From Bin5 sp009843665 (GTDB lineage: Bacteria > Chloroflexota > Anaerolineae > Caldilineales > Caldilineaceae): a stretch of DNA of 64,000 nucleotides. The translations under genes were made by a program, and so were the position numbers. The stretch is from NCBI GenBank assembly GCA_965220285.1, contig OZ244818.1:1240001-1304000 (forward strand), read 5' to 3'. The notes beneath the pieces were generated by a model, which had not been told where the DNA came from, did not search any database, and saw nothing but the letters and a program-made list of their open reading frames with translations. Each line of letters starts with the position of its first letter. Within the stretch, counting starts at the first letter, position 1. Positions 26,330 through 35,296 of the stretch are shown here, piece by piece.

Positions 26330-27490
26330 TTAAGGTCTTTCCTTCTCCGCTTCACTTCTCCAGACATCGTAGGGATTCTCGCGATTTTGAAGCGGGAACT
26401 CGACGCGGCTGCGGAGCCGCTGCGATTCGTGGATGGCCATGATCATTTCTAATACTGCGCGGGCGTCGCGGCCGTTGGTTACGGCGGTTACCGGGCGGTC
26501 TTCCTCGATAGCGCGGATCAACTCTTCGACGAATATCCGGTTGTTAAGTTGAAATTTCTCGGAAACGGAACGCGGCCGGCCATCGGGATTCAGGTCCCAG
26601 TCGGGCAGGGTGATGCTTTCCCAGGCGCCGTCGCGGTCGCCGGGGAGCCAGAGGCGGTAAGGGTAGTGGTAGAGTTCGCCTAGGGGGGCGAGGCGGAGGG
26701 AGAGAATGCCGGCGGAGCCGTGGATTTCGAGGCCGAGCCAGTTGACCTGCTCGCGGGTGTCGGTGTCGTCGCTGCGGTAGGAGTCGAGATGGGCGGCGAC
26801 ACCGTTGTGGAAAACGAAGTAGGCGGCGAGGCCGTTGCCAGCGACGGGGCCGACGCCTTCGTCGCCTTCATGGATGTCGGCGAGGGTGAGCTCGCGACCG
26901 TCCTGGGTAACGTGGGCGTGGGCCCAGGCAACTTCTGAAGCGGCGAAGAAACGGATATTGTCGAGTAGATGGGGGCCGAGGACGACGAGGTCCATGGCAC
27001 CGGCGCGGTGGTCGGCTTTGCCGTGGCGGCGGATCATCCGGACGTCGCCGATGAGGCCGTCTTCGATGAGCTTTTTGGCGTGCAGCTCGTAGGGGTTGGC
27101 GCGGCGGTGGGCGACGGCGATGCGGGTGTTGTGCTTTTCGCAGGCGGCGAGCATGGCGTCGGCTTCGGCGAGGGTGCGGGAGAAGGGCTTTTCGCTGAAG
27201 ATGCCCTTTACGCCGGCTTCAGCGCAGGCGATGACCATGCCGGCGTGCTGGTCGACCCAGCGGGGGCAGACGGCGACCAGGTCCAAGTCCAACTGCGTCA
27301 GCATGTCGCGATAGTCGGCGAAGCTGTGGGGGGCACCGGTGCGCTGGGCGGCGGCGGTGCGTCCCTCTTCATCCGGATCGGCGACTGCGACTACCTCGAC
27401 GTTGGACAGGCCCTGGAAGGCGGTGTCGAGATGGTGACCGTAGTTGCCGCGTCCGGTGTGGCCGATGATTGCGGCGCGATAGTTTGGCAT
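26330..27490 (-). CDS. Gfo/Idh/MocA family oxidoreductase
   Basis: 386 residues. N-terminal Ile-Gly-His-Thr-Gly-Arg-Gly-Asn (9-16) as the dinucleotide loop, catalytic Phe-Ser-Glu-Lys-Pro near 98-102, and Ala-His-Arg-Arg-Ala-Asn preceding the substrate domain. Diverged from the genes on either side (different loop and motif context), so the three are not recent tandem copies but a set that may act on different hydroxyls or on successive intermediates. Confidence 0.88.
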   Translation of the reverse strand: MPNYRAAIIGHTGRGNYGHHLDTAFQGLSNVEVVAVADPDEEGRTAAAQRTGAPHSFADYRDMLTQLDLDLVAVCPRWVDQHAGMVIACAEAGVKGIFSEKPFSRTLAEADAMLAACEKHNTRIAVAHRRANPYELHAKKLIEDGLIGDVRMIRRHGKADHRAGAMDLVVLGPHLLDNIRFFAASEVAWAHAHVTQDGRELTLADIHEGDEGVGPVAGNGLAAYFVFHNGVAAHLDSYRSDDTDTREQVNWLGLEIHGSAGILSLRLAPLGELYHYPYRLWLPGDRDGAWESITLPDWDLNPDGRPRSVSEKFQLNNRIFVEELIRAIEEDRPVTAVTNGRDARAVLEMIMAIHESQRLRSRVEFPLQNRENPYDVWRSEAEKERP

Positions 27491-27506
27491 CGAGAACTCC
27501 GCAAAA

Positions 27507-27526
27507 CAGTGGTCAGTGGTCAGTTA
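27507..27526. repeat. Short GTCAGTG element
   Basis: CAGTGGTCAGTGGTCAGT lies between two Gfo/Idh/MocA genes in an otherwise tight operon-like run. Same family as the longer tails elsewhere. Confidence 0.65.
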
Positions 27527-28561
27527 TTCTCCGGTTGAGCGGATTTCGAGCTCGTCCAGGCCTTCGGCGAGGGGCAGGCTCACCTGCGTGCCGGTCTTGT
27601 GGGAGACGTGGATAGCGGTGATGACTTCGAGCGCTTTGAGGCCGTCGCGGCCAGTGGATACGCTTTCGCGGTCTTCGAGCAGGCAGTCGATGCTCTCGCG
27701 GGTGGCAGAGTAGAAGTAGTCGTCGAGCTTGAATTCGGCGGGCATGTCGGGGATGGGTTCGAAATCGTAGCGAGTGCCATAGCCCTCGTCGGCCTCGACG
27801 AGGGGGCCGTACTCCCAGAGGCCGCGGCGTTCGCCGAAATGGATGCGGCCTTCGGTGCCGGCGATCTTGGTGTAGCCGAGGGACTCCTTGCGCTCGGCGA
27901 TGCAGTCGATGAAGACGACGACGCCGTCTGAGCAGGCGACCATACCGGCGCCGCCCGGGTCGGCGACGGTTTCCGTATTCAGGTAGCCGGAAACGAGCTG
28001 GGGCTGGGCGTCGGTGAAGAAGAAGGCGTAGTCGACGGTGTGGGTGCCGTTGGTGAGTAGGGGGCGGCAGCCCTCGTAGGTGATGGTCTTGACGCGGCCG
28101 ACGGCGCCGTCGTCGATCATGCGCTTGATGCGCTGGTAGTGGGGGAGGAAGCGGCGTGTGTGCTCGGTGATGAGGCGGGTGCCGCTGCGGTCGCAGGCTT
28201 CCACCATCTTGCGGCCCCAGGCCACGCTGGTGGCGAGGGGCTTTTCGACCATGACGACCTTGATGCCGGCTTCGGCGGCTTCGATGACGGGATGGTGATG
28301 GTAGAGGGTGTTGGTGGTGACGTCTACGATATCCAGGCGGGCTTTTTCGTACATGTCGACGGCGGTGGGATAGCGGTGCTCGGGCTCGATCTCCCATTCG
28401 TCGCCGAACTGCTGGAGCCGCTGGGGGTCGATGTCGGCGATGGCGACGAGTTCGGCGTCATCGCAGCGCCGGTAGCCGGCTGCATGGGAGAAGGGCCTGC
28501 CTCCCAGACCGCCTATTGGTCCGGCGCCGACAATACCGACTCTGACTTTGGCTTGTGACAT
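27524..28561 (-). CDS. Gfo/Idh/MocA family oxidoreductase
   Basis: 345 residues with the N-terminal Val-Gly-Ile-Val-Gly-Ala-Gly-Pro-Ile-Gly-Gly loop (7-17), catalytic Val-Glu-Lys-Pro near 103-106, and Thr-Glu-His-Thr-Arg-Arg-Phe after it. First of the three consecutive family members and 51 bp downstream of the GNAT gene. Oxidation of a sugar-type hydroxyl is expected; the substrate is not readable. Confidence 0.88.
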   Translation of the reverse strand: MSQAKVRVGIVGAGPIGGLGGRPFSHAAGYRRCDDAELVAIADIDPQRLQQFGDEWEIEPEHRYPTAVDMYEKARLDIVDVTTNTLYHHHPVIEAAEAGIKVVMVEKPLATSVAWGRKMVEACDRSGTRLITEHTRRFLPHYQRIKRMIDDGAVGRVKTITYEGCRPLLTNGTHTVDYAFFFTDAQPQLVSGYLNTETVADPGGAGMVACSDGVVVFIDCIAERKESLGYTKIAGTEGRIHFGERRGLWEYGPLVEADEGYGTRYDFEPIPDMPAEFKLDDYFYSATRESIDCLLEDRESVSTGRDGLKALEVITAIHVSHKTGTQVSLPLAEGLDELEIRSTGE

Positions 28562-28612
28562 GTGTAAGCTCCTGGGGCTGCCTTGGGCAGTGTGTGTTGG
28601 GAGTGAGGGCGT

Positions 28613-29095
28613 TTACGGATCGTCCGGGGTGATGGGCATGATGTAGTAGATCTGGCGGGCTACTTCCCGGAAGCCGAAGTCGGGGTAGAAGTGGGCGCCT
28701 ACGTCGTTCTGGTCGAGGGTTTCGATGCGGGCGTAGGTCAGGCCGTGGGCGGCGAAGTAGGCGACGGCCTCTTCGAGCAGGCGGCGACCTATTCCCTTTT
28801 GCTGAAATTCGGGCAGGACGGCGAAGTTGGGGATGCCGCCGATGCCGGCGGCTGTATCGACGCGTGTGGTGACGTAGCCGACAGTTTGGCCTTCGACTTC
28901 GGCGACGAGAATGCCGTCTGCATTGGCTGCGGCGTCGTCGTCGATATGGCGTACTTTGCGCCAGCGCCAGTCTTTGCCGTGGATAATCCCATACAGGCGC
29001 TCGATGTTCTGGTCGATGGAGACGCCGTCGAAGCAGATGGCTGTTATCGTCTTGAGGGTTTCCAGGTCGGACGGTCGATAGCGTCGGATTTCCAT
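28613..29095 (-). CDS. GNAT family N-acetyltransferase
   Basis: 160 residues from ATG 29095 (AGGAGT site). Acetyl-CoA binding motif A appears as Phe-Ala-Val-Leu-Pro-Glu-Phe-Gln-Gln-Lys-Gly-Ile-Gly-Arg-Arg-Leu near 90-105, and the closing Phe-Tyr-x-x-x-Gly-Phe lies near 140. Acetyl transfer to an amine is the expected activity; the acceptor is unknown. Its location among catabolic genes could mean acetylation of an amino-sugar, but this is speculative. Confidence 0.82.
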   Translation of the reverse strand: MEIRRYRPSDLETLKTITAICFDGVSIDQNIERLYGIIHGKDWRWRKVRHIDDDAAANADGILVAEVEGQTVGYVTTRVDTAAGIGGIPNFAVLPEFQQKGIGRRLLEEAVAYFAAHGLTYARIETLDQNDVGAHFYPDFGFREVARQIYYIMPITPDDP

Positions 29096-29156
29096 CGAAC
29101 ACTCCTGCGTGGCGCTGCGGTCAGGGCGGTCAGACAAGCGTCAGTCAGTTCTCCCC

Positions 29157-30623
29157 TTACTCCACAAAGCGGAAGGAGTAGACGTCGGCATCTTGCAGCG
29201 AAAAGCGCAGGCGGACCAGTGCACCGCTGAACTGGCTCACGTCGGCGCCGTGCGCCCAGCGCACGGTCCGTTCGAGGTCATCGCCGAGGAGCTGGATGCA
29301 GTCGTCAAGGGCATAGCCCTCGATGGCCAGGTCGACCTGTCCGTGCAGCAGCTCCACACGCACACTGCCGGCGGCGGAGGCGGAGAAGTTCAGCTCCAGG
29401 TTTTTTCCTGTGAACCTGAGCGGCTTGGTGATCATTTCGCCGCCGCCGGGGGGCGCATGGAGCGAAACGAAGCCGTCCATGCGGAGGGTGTAGCGGCGCT
29501 GTCTGACCGATTGTCCGCGCCAGTAGCCTTCACTGACGTACATTGACAGCTCATCGGGGGCGCCGGCGAAGTGGGAGCGGGTGGAGACGAGGCCCCAATT
29601 CTGGTAGTTGTCGCCGTAGGTCCAGTTGCCCTCGGGCCGGAGCCCGGGACGGATGAAAGCTTCAGGCCAGATGTTGAATTCCATGCCGTCGCGGCTGCTC
29701 ATGAAGAGGCCGTCGGTGAGGGCGGCGCCGTAGCGCTCGCGGTCGTCGGCGCGCATGCGGCGGTGCTCCGGTTCGGGGAGGTCCTCGATGGCGGGGGACC
29801 AGGGGCGCTCGACGTAGCGGGCGGGAAAGCCGACGAAGAGGTGGGGGGCACGGAAGTAAGGTGTGATCTGGTTGGTGTAGAGCTCGGCGATGCGGGTGGG
29901 GTTGTAGTCGATGAAGACGGGCTCGGTCCAGTTGACGAAGTCGGGCGAGACGCAGGTCATGATGTCGCGACCATGGCGGAAATCGCGGTGGTAGTCGCGG
30001 TATTCGCCGCGCTCGGCGTCCCAGAAGGCAAGATTCTGGGAGTCGAAGTAGCCCTTGGTGATGACGGGTTGGTCGCGCATCTTTGTCCAGCGGAGGCCGT
30101 CGGGTGAGCTGAGGGCGAAGAGGCCTTTGTAGCCCCTGTCGTTGGCGAGCGCCTTGTATCGTTCGGAGGCGGGCGCGTCAGGATTTGGGTCCTTGAAGGG
30201 CACGAAGTTGATGGCGGGGCTATCGTCGTCGCGTGCGTCGAGGATGATGTTGTTGTTGCGCGAGCCGTCGAACTCGACGAGGCCGAGGTCCGGCTTGTTC
30301 CAGTTGATGCCGTCGCTGCTTTCGGCTACGCAGACGAATTCGGGGTGGGCAAATTCGAGGGAGCCGGAGTCATGGGTGAAGTGCCAGCCGCGGTAGTACA
30401 TGCGATAGCCGTCATCGTCCTGGAAGACGGTGACGTAGCCGGAGGCGTTGCCCTCCCATGGGGCGTCGGTTTCGAGAGCAACTTCCTGCGGCACGGGGCG
30501 GTGGAGGCGCAGTTCGGCGTCGCGGGACAGGGCGGCAATCAGGTAGTCGTCTACCATGAGCTCGCGACGGGAGCCGATGTGGATTCCCGCGCCGGGCTCG
30601 ATGGGTCTAGGTGAACTGGTCAT
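29157..30623 (-). CDS. Glycoside-hydrolase-like beta-propeller protein, paralog of 20349
   Basis: 488 residues from ATG 30623 (AAGGGGG site). It parallels the 20349 protein: Met-Val-Asp-Asp-Tyr-Leu-Ile-Ala at the start, Met-Tyr-Tyr-Arg-Gly-Trp-His, repeated Ser-Ser-Asp-Gly-x-x-Trp strands, Tyr-Thr-Asn-Gln-Ile-x-Pro-Tyr and a similar C-terminal sandwich. No signal peptide. Likely acts on a glycoside taken up by the transporter of the same run; activity is unproven. Confidence 0.7.
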   Translation of the reverse strand: MTSSPRPIEPGAGIHIGSRRELMVDDYLIAALSRDAELRLHRPVPQEVALETDAPWEGNASGYVTVFQDDDGYRMYYRGWHFTHDSGSLEFAHPEFVCVAESSDGINWNKPDLGLVEFDGSRNNNIILDARDDDSPAINFVPFKDPNPDAPASERYKALANDRGYKGLFALSSPDGLRWTKMRDQPVITKGYFDSQNLAFWDAERGEYRDYHRDFRHGRDIMTCVSPDFVNWTEPVFIDYNPTRIAELYTNQITPYFRAPHLFVGFPARYVERPWSPAIEDLPEPEHRRMRADDRERYGAALTDGLFMSSRDGMEFNIWPEAFIRPGLRPEGNWTYGDNYQNWGLVSTRSHFAGAPDELSMYVSEGYWRGQSVRQRRYTLRMDGFVSLHAPPGGGEMITKPLRFTGKNLELNFSASAAGSVRVELLHGQVDLAIEGYALDDCIQLLGDDLERTVRWAHGADVSQFSGALVRLRFSLQDADVYSFRFVE

Positions 30624-30704
30624 AGTGAACCCCCTTTGCTGCCGATACCGGCTTGCTCGTTTGACGACTGCTTTGTGTGGAGGCAGTGACCCCCGGAATT
30701 GCAC

Positions 30705-31571
30705 TCAGGCCGGTGACACGCCGATGCGGTCGAGCCGTTTCCTGGCTTCAGCGTAGACGTCCGGGGAAAGCGGGCCGGCGAGCGCGGCCTGTGCATTTTC
30801 GGCGAGGTGGGCTGGATTTGTTGTGCCAACGATATTGGTGTGGACGTCAGGATGTGTGAGTGTATAGCGCAGCACGAACGAAGTGTCGCTTTCGCCCGAC
30901 TGCTTGAGTTCGTCCAGACCTGCTTCGTTAAAGGCTTGCCATCGATCGGACTGGCCGAGTCCGACTCCCGGCTTGCCGAGGGCGACGCCGCCGCGGATGA
31001 TGGTGCCGGCGCCGGCCTGCGCGGTTGTGGTGAGCCAGTCTTCGTGGTCGCGTTCGAGGGCAGAGTAGGGGATCTGGTAGACGTCGAACACGTCCCATTC
31101 GAGGTAGGTAGGCAGGTGGGGCAGGGTTGTGGACATGCCGATCCAGCGTACTTTGCCCTGGGCGCGCATGTCCTGCAGCGCCTGCACGAGTTCTCCCTGC
31201 TCACATTGGGCTACGGTCGGGTTATGCAGCTGCATTATGTCGACTGAGTCGACGCGCAGGCGTTCGAGGCTTTCGTGCAGACCGCGGAAGGCGTTTTCTC
31301 TGGTCCAGATGTGGCCATCGGGGTGGCAGCCGCATTTGGTGGCAAGGATAAACTCATCGCGGCGGTGGCGGAGGTAGCGGCCAATCATCTCCTCGCTGTT
31401 GCCGTAGTCATTGGCCGTGTCGATGAAGTTGATGCCGGCATCGAGAACGGCGTTGAGCTGGGCGTTCATCTCTTCGTCGGTCATGGCGCGGCGATGCCCG
31501 GCGCCAAATCCGAGCCGGGTGACTTCCAGACCGGTCCGACCGAGCGTTGCGGTAGGGAGGATATTGGACAT
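30705..31571 (-). CDS. Aldo/keto reductase
   Basis: A 288-residue AKR with the catalytic tetrad visible: Asp51, Tyr56 (Asp-Thr-Ala-Asn-Asp-Tyr-Gly), Lys79 (Ala-Thr-Lys-Cys-Gly) and His near 116 (Met-Gln-Leu-His-Asn). NADPH-dependent reduction of an aldehyde or ketone is expected. It sits between the propeller gene and the PhyH gene on the same strand, 72-81 bp from each, within the long run. Confidence 0.9.
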   Translation of the reverse strand: MSNILPTATLGRTGLEVTRLGFGAGHRRAMTDEEMNAQLNAVLDAGINFIDTANDYGNSEEMIGRYLRHRRDEFILATKCGCHPDGHIWTRENAFRGLHESLERLRVDSVDIMQLHNPTVAQCEQGELVQALQDMRAQGKVRWIGMSTTLPHLPTYLEWDVFDVYQIPYSALERDHEDWLTTTAQAGAGTIIRGGVALGKPGVGLGQSDRWQAFNEAGLDELKQSGESDTSFVLRYTLTHPDVHTNIVGTTNPAHLAENAQAALAGPLSPDVYAEARKRLDRIGVSPA

Positions 31572-31643
31572 CGGGCGCCTTTCCTGGTTTTCCTCGATTT
31601 GAAGAGGTATGTCGCGGAAGCCAAAGACCTGTGGTCTTAAAAT

Positions 31644-32441
31644 TTATACGCGCCCTGGGAATTCCTTGCCGCGGATGTGCATGAAGGGTGTGTTGCCCTT
31701 ACGGGGCGTGCCTTCGACCTGGTTACGATGGTCCTCGTCGACGATACGGAGATAGCTTGTCTCGGCGTCGAGATAGTGGAGCGCCAGGCCGCGGCGGCGG
31801 TTGGGGGTGGTATTGGCTTCGGTGCGGTGGAAGTTGAGGCCATGGTGGAACATGCAGTGGCCGGCTTTGAGCTCGACGGGGACGGGGTCGGCCAGGTGCG
31901 GCAGGGCCAGGAATCGATCTTTGTATTCGCGGGTGATCGGCCCCCATTTGTGGCTGCCGGGGATGACGGTCATGCAGCCGTTGTCGACGGTGGCATCGTC
32001 GAGGGCGACCCAGCAGCTGACGTGGTTCTGGGGGGCAAACATGGGCCAGGCGACGGAGTCCTGGTGCCAATCGGTGACGGTGCCGTTGAAGCGGGGTTTC
32101 ATCATGAGCTGGTCGGTGTAGAGCTTGATATTGGGGCTCAGGAGCTCCTCGATGACGTCGACGATGTCTGACTTTTTGGCGACGGCCTCGAAGAGGTCGT
32201 CGTGGTAGCAGAGGTAGACCATTTTGCGGATCATGTCGATGCGGGGTTCGACGGTCTTTTTGCCGTCACGGAACTGCTCTTCAAATTGAATGTAATTCGA
32301 TGGTACGTGGGTGAGACGTCCGGCAGCGATGTCCTCGCTGCGCTGGCGGAGGGCCTGGATATTTTCGTCGGAGAGGACACGGCCGTAGGGCAGATAGCCG
32401 TTTTCATCGAAAAACTGTTTCTGTTCGGCAGTCAGGCTCAT
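31644..32441 (-). CDS. Phytanoyl-CoA dioxygenase (PhyH) family protein
   Basis: 265 residues, an Fe(II)/2-oxoglutarate dioxygenase. The facial triad reads His126-x-Asp128 (Asp-Trp-His-Gln-Asp-Ser) with the distal His near 200 (Met-Phe-His-His-Gly), followed by Asn-Arg-Arg-Arg that likely binds 2-oxoglutarate. Ala-Leu-Asp-Asp-Ala-Thr-x-x-Asn-Gly-Cys is shared with the second PhyH gene. Expected role: hydroxylation of a small molecule. ATG 32441 has a GAGGAGA site. Confidence 0.88.
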   Translation of the reverse strand: MSLTAEQKQFFDENGYLPYGRVLSDENIQALRQRSEDIAAGRLTHVPSNYIQFEEQFRDGKKTVEPRIDMIRKMVYLCYHDDLFEAVAKKSDIVDVIEELLSPNIKLYTDQLMMKPRFNGTVTDWHQDSVAWPMFAPQNHVSCWVALDDATVDNGCMTVIPGSHKWGPITREYKDRFLALPHLADPVPVELKAGHCMFHHGLNFHRTEANTTPNRRRGLALHYLDAETSYLRIVDEDHRNQVEGTPRKGNTPFMHIRGKEFPGRV

Positions 32442-32498
32442 GGTTGGTCTCCTCGAAGTCGAGCGTGGGCATGCCACGCAGTCCGGAAAACCTGCGGT

Positions 32499-32915
32499 TC
32501 AGCGCCGCAGGAGTTTGGGTAGGAGTAACTGTACGCTGAATACGCCTAACAGTCCAAACACGATACTGGGCGCGACCAGGATGAAGCCGCGTTGAACGGT
32601 ATAGAGAAAGACGAAGTCGGAGAACAGGAGGTCGAGGGCTGGGATCTGACCGCGCAAGAGCGCCAAGGAGGCAGAGGCCCAAAAGCCGCCAAAGAGGAGA
32701 ACGCTCAAGATCGCGGCCAGGGCGAACAGGAGAATCGCTCTGCTTTCTGCCACGGCCAGCAACGCTCCGCATATGGCGGCGACCAGGCTGAGTGTGAGCA
32801 TATCGGCCGGCCAAGGTACATAGTCCTGAATGTGAGTAAGAGAGATCAGCCCGACGTAGGCCAAGATTGAGGCGACCGCAAAGACGGCTGCGCTTTGTCG
32901 GAGGAGCGATCTCAC
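32499..32915 (-). CDS. Small membrane protein, unknown
   Basis: 138 residues with four hydrophobic segments (about 8-28, 38-56, 60-82, 105-130) and no recognisable domain. It starts with GTG at 32915, overlapping the previous gene's TGA as GTGA, so translation is probably coupled. A membrane pair with the 32912 product is the simplest reading. Confidence 0.65.
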   Translation of the reverse strand: MRSLLRQSAAVFAVASILAYVGLISLTHIQDYVPWPADMLTLSLVAAICGALLAVAESRAILLFALAAILSVLLFGGFWASASLALLRGQIPALDLLFSDFVFLYTVQRGFILVAPSIVFGLLGVFSVQLLLPKLLRR

Positions 32916-33442
32916 GGCACCGGCTCCTGCAGGGTAGCCTGAAGGCGCAGGAGACGCTCGTCTTGCGAGTGGGGATGGATGAGGCGAAAACCGGCCTTAA
33001 CGGACCAGTTCAGAGTCTCCGAATTCTCCTGGGACCCTCTGAGGAAATTTTCCAAGTCAAAGACGTGCAGGAGGAATTCCATATCCAGACGTTCGTAAGG
33101 GGCCAGGGTCTGTTCGATAGTAGAAGCGCGGGTGTAAAGGGAGCGGTCGACATCCGGAATATCGTCGCGCCAAGTGCTACTGCTGCCACCGATGCGGTTT
33201 CCGTCCAGAAACAGGTCAAAGAAGTAGCTATTCAGGTGGACAGGGAGCTCCGACCGGTTGTGGAGCCTGAATCGCACAACGAGTTGCGCGCTAACGGAAT
33301 CGACTCGGCGCACCTCTGTAAGCTCAAGTTCGAGGCCGCGCACAGATTCGAGTGACCCAACATAGTTGGACACGGCCTGCCAAGTGGCCGCCAGGGCTGT
33401 GAGACCGAGGACATAGAGGAGGGTACGGGCAACACGCGGCAA
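32912..33442 (-). CDS. Membrane-anchored LEA14-like protein, probable
   Basis: 176 residues. One N-terminal hydrophobic segment (about 6-24) acts as anchor or signal. The rest is beta-rich with Val-Val-Arg-Phe-Arg-Leu-His-Asn-Arg-Ser followed by a Leu-Pro-Val-His-Leu-Asn strand, the pattern of immunoglobulin-like WHy/LEA14 domains. The assignment is tentative. It overlaps the next gene by four bases and lies between the two PhyH genes, yet has no obvious metabolic role. Confidence 0.55.
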   Translation of the reverse strand: MPRVARTLLYVLGLTALAATWQAVSNYVGSLESVRGLELELTEVRRVDSVSAQLVVRFRLHNRSELPVHLNSYFFDLFLDGNRIGGSSSTWRDDIPDVDRSLYTRASTIEQTLAPYERLDMEFLLHVFDLENFLRGSQENSETLNWSVKAGFRLIHPHSQDERLLRLQATLQEPVP

Positions 33443-33456
33443 GGTTTTAGGTTTTA

Positions 33457-34233
33457 TCAGACAAACCCTGCATGGGATTTGCCCCGCACCGAGATATAGT
33501 CAACGTGGACCTCTTCATCTGTACTCAGGTCTCTTGTTTTTGCCATCATATAGTGCAGGGCCCAAGCCCGGCGCCTATTGGCGGAGGTGTTGGGGCTGGA
33601 ATAGTGCAGGTTGAGGCTGTGGAAGAGGAGGCAGCCGCCGGCAGGGATTGGGACCGGGACTTCGCGGGCCTTCATCTCCTCGGTCAGAAGTTGGGGCAGG
33701 TGCCTGAGATGGAGCAGGCCGTAGTGATGGCTGCCGGGGAGGCAGCGGATGCAGCCGTTTTCGAGGGTGGCGTCGTCGAGCGCGATCCAGCAGGTTATCT
33801 GGTTCTGGGGGATGAGGAAGGGCCAGGAGGCAGAGTCCTGGTGATATTCCTTGACCGAGCCGTGTCCGGGCGGCTTCATGAAGATCTGATCGCCAAGCAG
33901 CTTGATATCGGGCTCGTCAAACAGCTCGGCGATGAGGTTGACGAGCTTTGGTTTTTTTGCGATGTTGAGGAAAGTGTCATGGATGGAGGCGGGGAAGTTG
34001 ATTTTGCGAAGCTCGTCGAGCGCGTTGGCAGCCTCGACTTCGCCGCGCGCCACGACCATTTCCTGTTCGATGACGGGGATACCCTTGATGTCGGCCTGAA
34101 CCTGGACGCGGCCGTAGGCGATGTCCTCGGTCAACTGCTGGAGTTGTGTCAGTTCTTCTGCGTCGAGCAAGGTGGGGTAGGGCAAAAAGCCTTCCCGCCA
34201 GAAGGTTGCTTTTTGCTCCGGCGTCAGTATCAT
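33457..34233 (-). CDS. Phytanoyl-CoA dioxygenase (PhyH) family protein
   Basis: 258 residues from ATG 34233 (GGAGGAAAAG site; a weaker ATG at 34245 lies upstream). Iron ligands His131-x-Asp133 (Glu-Tyr-His-Gln-Asp-Ser) and the distal His in Leu-Phe-His-Ser-Leu-Asn near 200; 2-oxoglutarate-binding Arg in Asn-Arg-Arg-Arg. A clear paralog of the 31644 protein with the same Leu-Asp-Asp-Ala-Thr-Leu-Glu-Asn-Gly-Cys block. Two related dioxygenases in one run suggest two oxidations of one scaffold. Confidence 0.88.
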   Translation of the reverse strand: MILTPEQKATFWREGFLPYPTLLDAEELTQLQQLTEDIAYGRVQVQADIKGIPVIEQEMVVARGEVEAANALDELRKINFPASIHDTFLNIAKKPKLVNLIAELFDEPDIKLLGDQIFMKPPGHGSVKEYHQDSASWPFLIPQNQITCWIALDDATLENGCIRCLPGSHHYGLLHLRHLPQLLTEEMKAREVPVPIPAGGCLLFHSLNLHYSSPNTSANRRRAWALHYMMAKTRDLSTDEEVHVDYISVRGKSHAGFV

Positions 34234-34283
34234 CTTTTCCTCCATCAGACCTGGGTAACAGAGCTGTAGGGCACCTAACAATC

Positions 34284-35210
34284 TTAGTCGAGGCTCATGC
34301 GGGGGTCAAGGGCGTCGCGGAGGCCGTCGCCGATGAAGTTGATGGCCAGCACGCAGATGGTGATCATGAGGCCGGGCGGGACCCAGAACCAGAGCATGTT
34401 CTCGATAATCTGGACATTTCGGGCCTCGTTTAGCATGTTGCCCCAGCTGGGGGTCGGCACCTGCACGCCGAGGCCGAGAAAACTGAGGCCGGCCTCGGTG
34501 AGGATGGCGCCGGCGATGCCAAAGCTGGCATAAACGGTGATTGGCGCCACGACATTGGGCAGGATGTGACGAATAATGATCCATTTCTCCTCGACGCCTA
34601 CGGCTTGGGCGGCCATGACATAGTCGGTTTCACGAATGGAAAGAATCAGGCTGCGCACAAGGCGGCAGACCCCTGTCCAGCCGATCAGACCGATAGCGAG
34701 CATAGAGTTAAAGATGCCAGGACCAATGAAAGAAACGATCGTGATCAGGATGATGAGGGTGGGGAAGGCCATGAACGTGTCGGTGATCCGCATGATCAGG
34801 GAATCAACGCGGCCGCCGTAGTACCCCGATACGCTGCCTAGAATCGTGCCGATAGTGACAAGGAGGGCGACGGCGACGATACCCACCGACATCGAGACGC
34901 GACCGCCATAGACCACGCGGCTCCAGACGTCGCGCCCGGTGAGATCGGTGCCCAGAAGATGGCCTTCCTCGCCTGGAGCGAGTCCGATCTCTCTAATTTC
35001 GATCTTGTGGGGATGAATAGGTGCGACGACAGGGGCGAGAGGGAAAGCGACGACAATCAGGAGGAACATCAGAATGGCGCTGGCCAGAGCAGGTTTGTGA
35101 CGGCGGAAACGGCGCCAGGCGCGGCGGCGCTGCGCGGCTGCACCGCCCTCGTCGGCTTGGAGAGCGTCGGATATTTCCTGGAGTCCTTCGGGTTTTGATT
35201 CAGCAGTCAT
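34284..35210 (-). CDS. ABC transporter permease, DppC/OppC type
   Basis: 308 residues with a basic N-terminal tail, a first membrane helix near 38-58, and five further helices. The binding-protein-dependent transport signature (EAA loop) appears near Ala-Ala-Gln-Ala-Val-Gly-Val-Glu-Glu-Lys-Trp (about 200-210). Forms the inner-membrane channel with the permease at 35297 for peptides, nickel or oligosaccharides. No ATPase gene accompanies it in the window. Confidence 0.9.
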   Translation of the reverse strand: MTAESKPEGLQEISDALQADEGGAAAQRRRAWRRFRRHKPALASAILMFLLIVVAFPLAPVVAPIHPHKIEIREIGLAPGEEGHLLGTDLTGRDVWSRVVYGGRVSMSVGIVAVALLVTIGTILGSVSGYYGGRVDSLIMRITDTFMAFPTLIILITIVSFIGPGIFNSMLAIGLIGWTGVCRLVRSLILSIRETDYVMAAQAVGVEEKWIIIRHILPNVVAPITVYASFGIAGAILTEAGLSFLGLGVQVPTPSWGNMLNEARNVQIIENMLWFWVPPGLMITICVLAINFIGDGLRDALDPRMSLD

Positions 35211-35296
35211 GGCACAGTCTGGCTCGCACTAGCGGAACAGGTCCGGTGGCAGGTGCCTGACAGTTGGAGCCGGCCCCGGCCAAGAGAATGGAATTG

